A DNA stretch of 5,937 nucleotides from a bacterium (GTDB lineage: Bacteria; Patescibacteriota; Patescibacteriia; Buchananbacterales; UBA6539), in assembly GCA_023246815.1 (NCBI GenBank), contig JAHFHR010000024.1:1-5937 (forward strand), written 5' to 3'. The notes under the pieces are model-generated. The model worked only from the letters and a program-made list of their open reading frames with translations, was not told the origin of the DNA and did not search any database. A program made the position numbers and the translations under genes. Position 1 is the first letter of the stretch, and every line of letters begins with the position of its first letter. This document shows, piece by piece, positions 5,834-5,937 of this stretch.

Positions 5834-5855
5834 TTTGTTTTTTTATAAAAACAAA
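5834..5855. repeat. Inverted repeat, 9-bp arms, nearly pure AT
   Basis: TTTGTTTTT (5834-5842) and AAAAACAAA (5847-5855) pair perfectly around a 4-nt loop. It is the third palindrome in a row and lies just downstream of the candidate minus-strand promoter. Because it consists almost wholly of A and T, a chance fold is more likely than for the other two. Confidence 0.6.
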
Positions 5856-5865
5856 TCTACTAGTA

Positions 5866-5894
5866 ATTATAAATCTTTTTATTACAATAAACAA
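5866..5894 (-). promoter_or_regulatory. Candidate sigma-70 promoter for the small basic gene
   Basis: On the minus strand an exact TATAAT (5866-5871) lies 17 nt from TTGTTT (5889-5894, three of six matches to TTGACA). Transcription would start near 5858-5860 and leave a leader of about 120 nt containing the three inverted repeats. A second overlapping candidate is TTGCAC (5904-5909) with 17-nt spacing to TGTAAT (5881-5886). AT-rich DNA makes chance -10 matches common. Confidence 0.45.
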
Positions 5895-5911
5895 TAAAGA
5901 AAAGTGCAAGC

Positions 5912-5920
5912 TGTGGATAA
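5912..5920 (-). promoter_or_regulatory. Consensus DnaA box
   Basis: TTATCCACA on the minus strand matches the bacterial DnaA-box consensus at all nine positions. By simple chance a given exact 9-mer on either strand is expected about 0.05 times in a window of this size with even base composition. I found no second exact copy in the window. Confidence 0.6.
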
Positions 5921-5937
5921 CTCATTCGCAATTTTAT

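Larger units (their letters stand above)
5740..5937. other. AT-rich intergenic region with a DnaA box; possible replication-origin flank
   Basis: No gene is visible in this stretch. From about 5795 to 5900 it is strikingly AT-rich compared with the rest of the window. It ends with an exact DnaA box, TGTGGATAA at 5912-5920 (TTATCCACA on the minus strand), within CTGTGGATAACT, a form often seen near bacterial origins and dnaA. The combination of an AT-rich unwinding-type segment, palindromes and a consensus box fits the edge of oriC, with further boxes and possibly dnaA expected to the right of the window. Only one box is seen here, so this is an inference. Confidence 0.45.

Noticed and set aside
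5861..5867. TAGTAAT resembling DnaA-trio repeats
   Set aside because: Only two triplets are visible and spacing to the DnaA box is about 45 bp, unlike the adjacent arrangement described for trios; overlap with the -10 element TATAAT on the other strand explains it as well.

Overview
The window reads as a bacterial chromosome segment. An exact DnaA box (TGTGGATAA) and a textbook Shine-Dalgarno sequence near the right end argue for a bacterium. The endonuclease Q gene, very compact head-to-tail genes, little use of Shine-Dalgarno sites in the main gene run and an intergenic palindromic repeat would fit a Patescibacteria/CPR-type genome. That placement is an inference and was not tested.

Layout. 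(1) Positions 2-226 hold the 3' end of a plus-strand gene of unknown function, closed by tandem TAG stops. (2) Positions 252-5560 hold five plus-strand genes that look like one transcription unit: threonine 3-dehydrogenase (tdh), 2-amino-3-ketobutyrate CoA ligase (kbl), an inositol-monophosphatase-family protein, a stand-alone GlmU-type nucleotidyltransferase domain, and endonuclease Q. The last four genes touch or overlap (1, 8 and 4 nt). Only the tdh-kbl junction has a spacer, and it is filled by a double palindromic repeat that reaches the kbl start region. (3) Positions 5579-5636 hold a probable bidirectional terminator. (4) Positions 5647-5739, minus strand, hold a 30-residue, 60% Lys/Arg protein gene with a near-perfect Shine-Dalgarno site. 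(5) Positions 5740-5937 are non-coding and very AT-rich. They contain three consecutive inverted repeats, a candidate minus-strand promoter and the DnaA box. This could be the leader of the small gene, the edge of a replication origin, or both.

How the genes work together. Tdh and Kbl are the two consecutive steps that turn threonine into glycine plus acetyl-CoA. The phosphatase-like and nucleotidyltransferase genes suggest sugar-phosphate or nucleotide-sugar metabolism, but nothing in the sequence ties them biochemically to threonine breakdown. EndoQ is a DNA repair enzyme for deaminated bases and appears to be co-transcribed without an obvious metabolic link.

Points most worth a second look: the 30-residue histone-tail-like protein beside an origin-like region; the IMPase-family protein that lacks the metal-binding Asp of the WDxAA motif; the Tdh with a large insertion and a Gly in place of the conserved His after CGTDV; and the palindrome at the kbl start. 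I did not find a clearly new multi-gene system.
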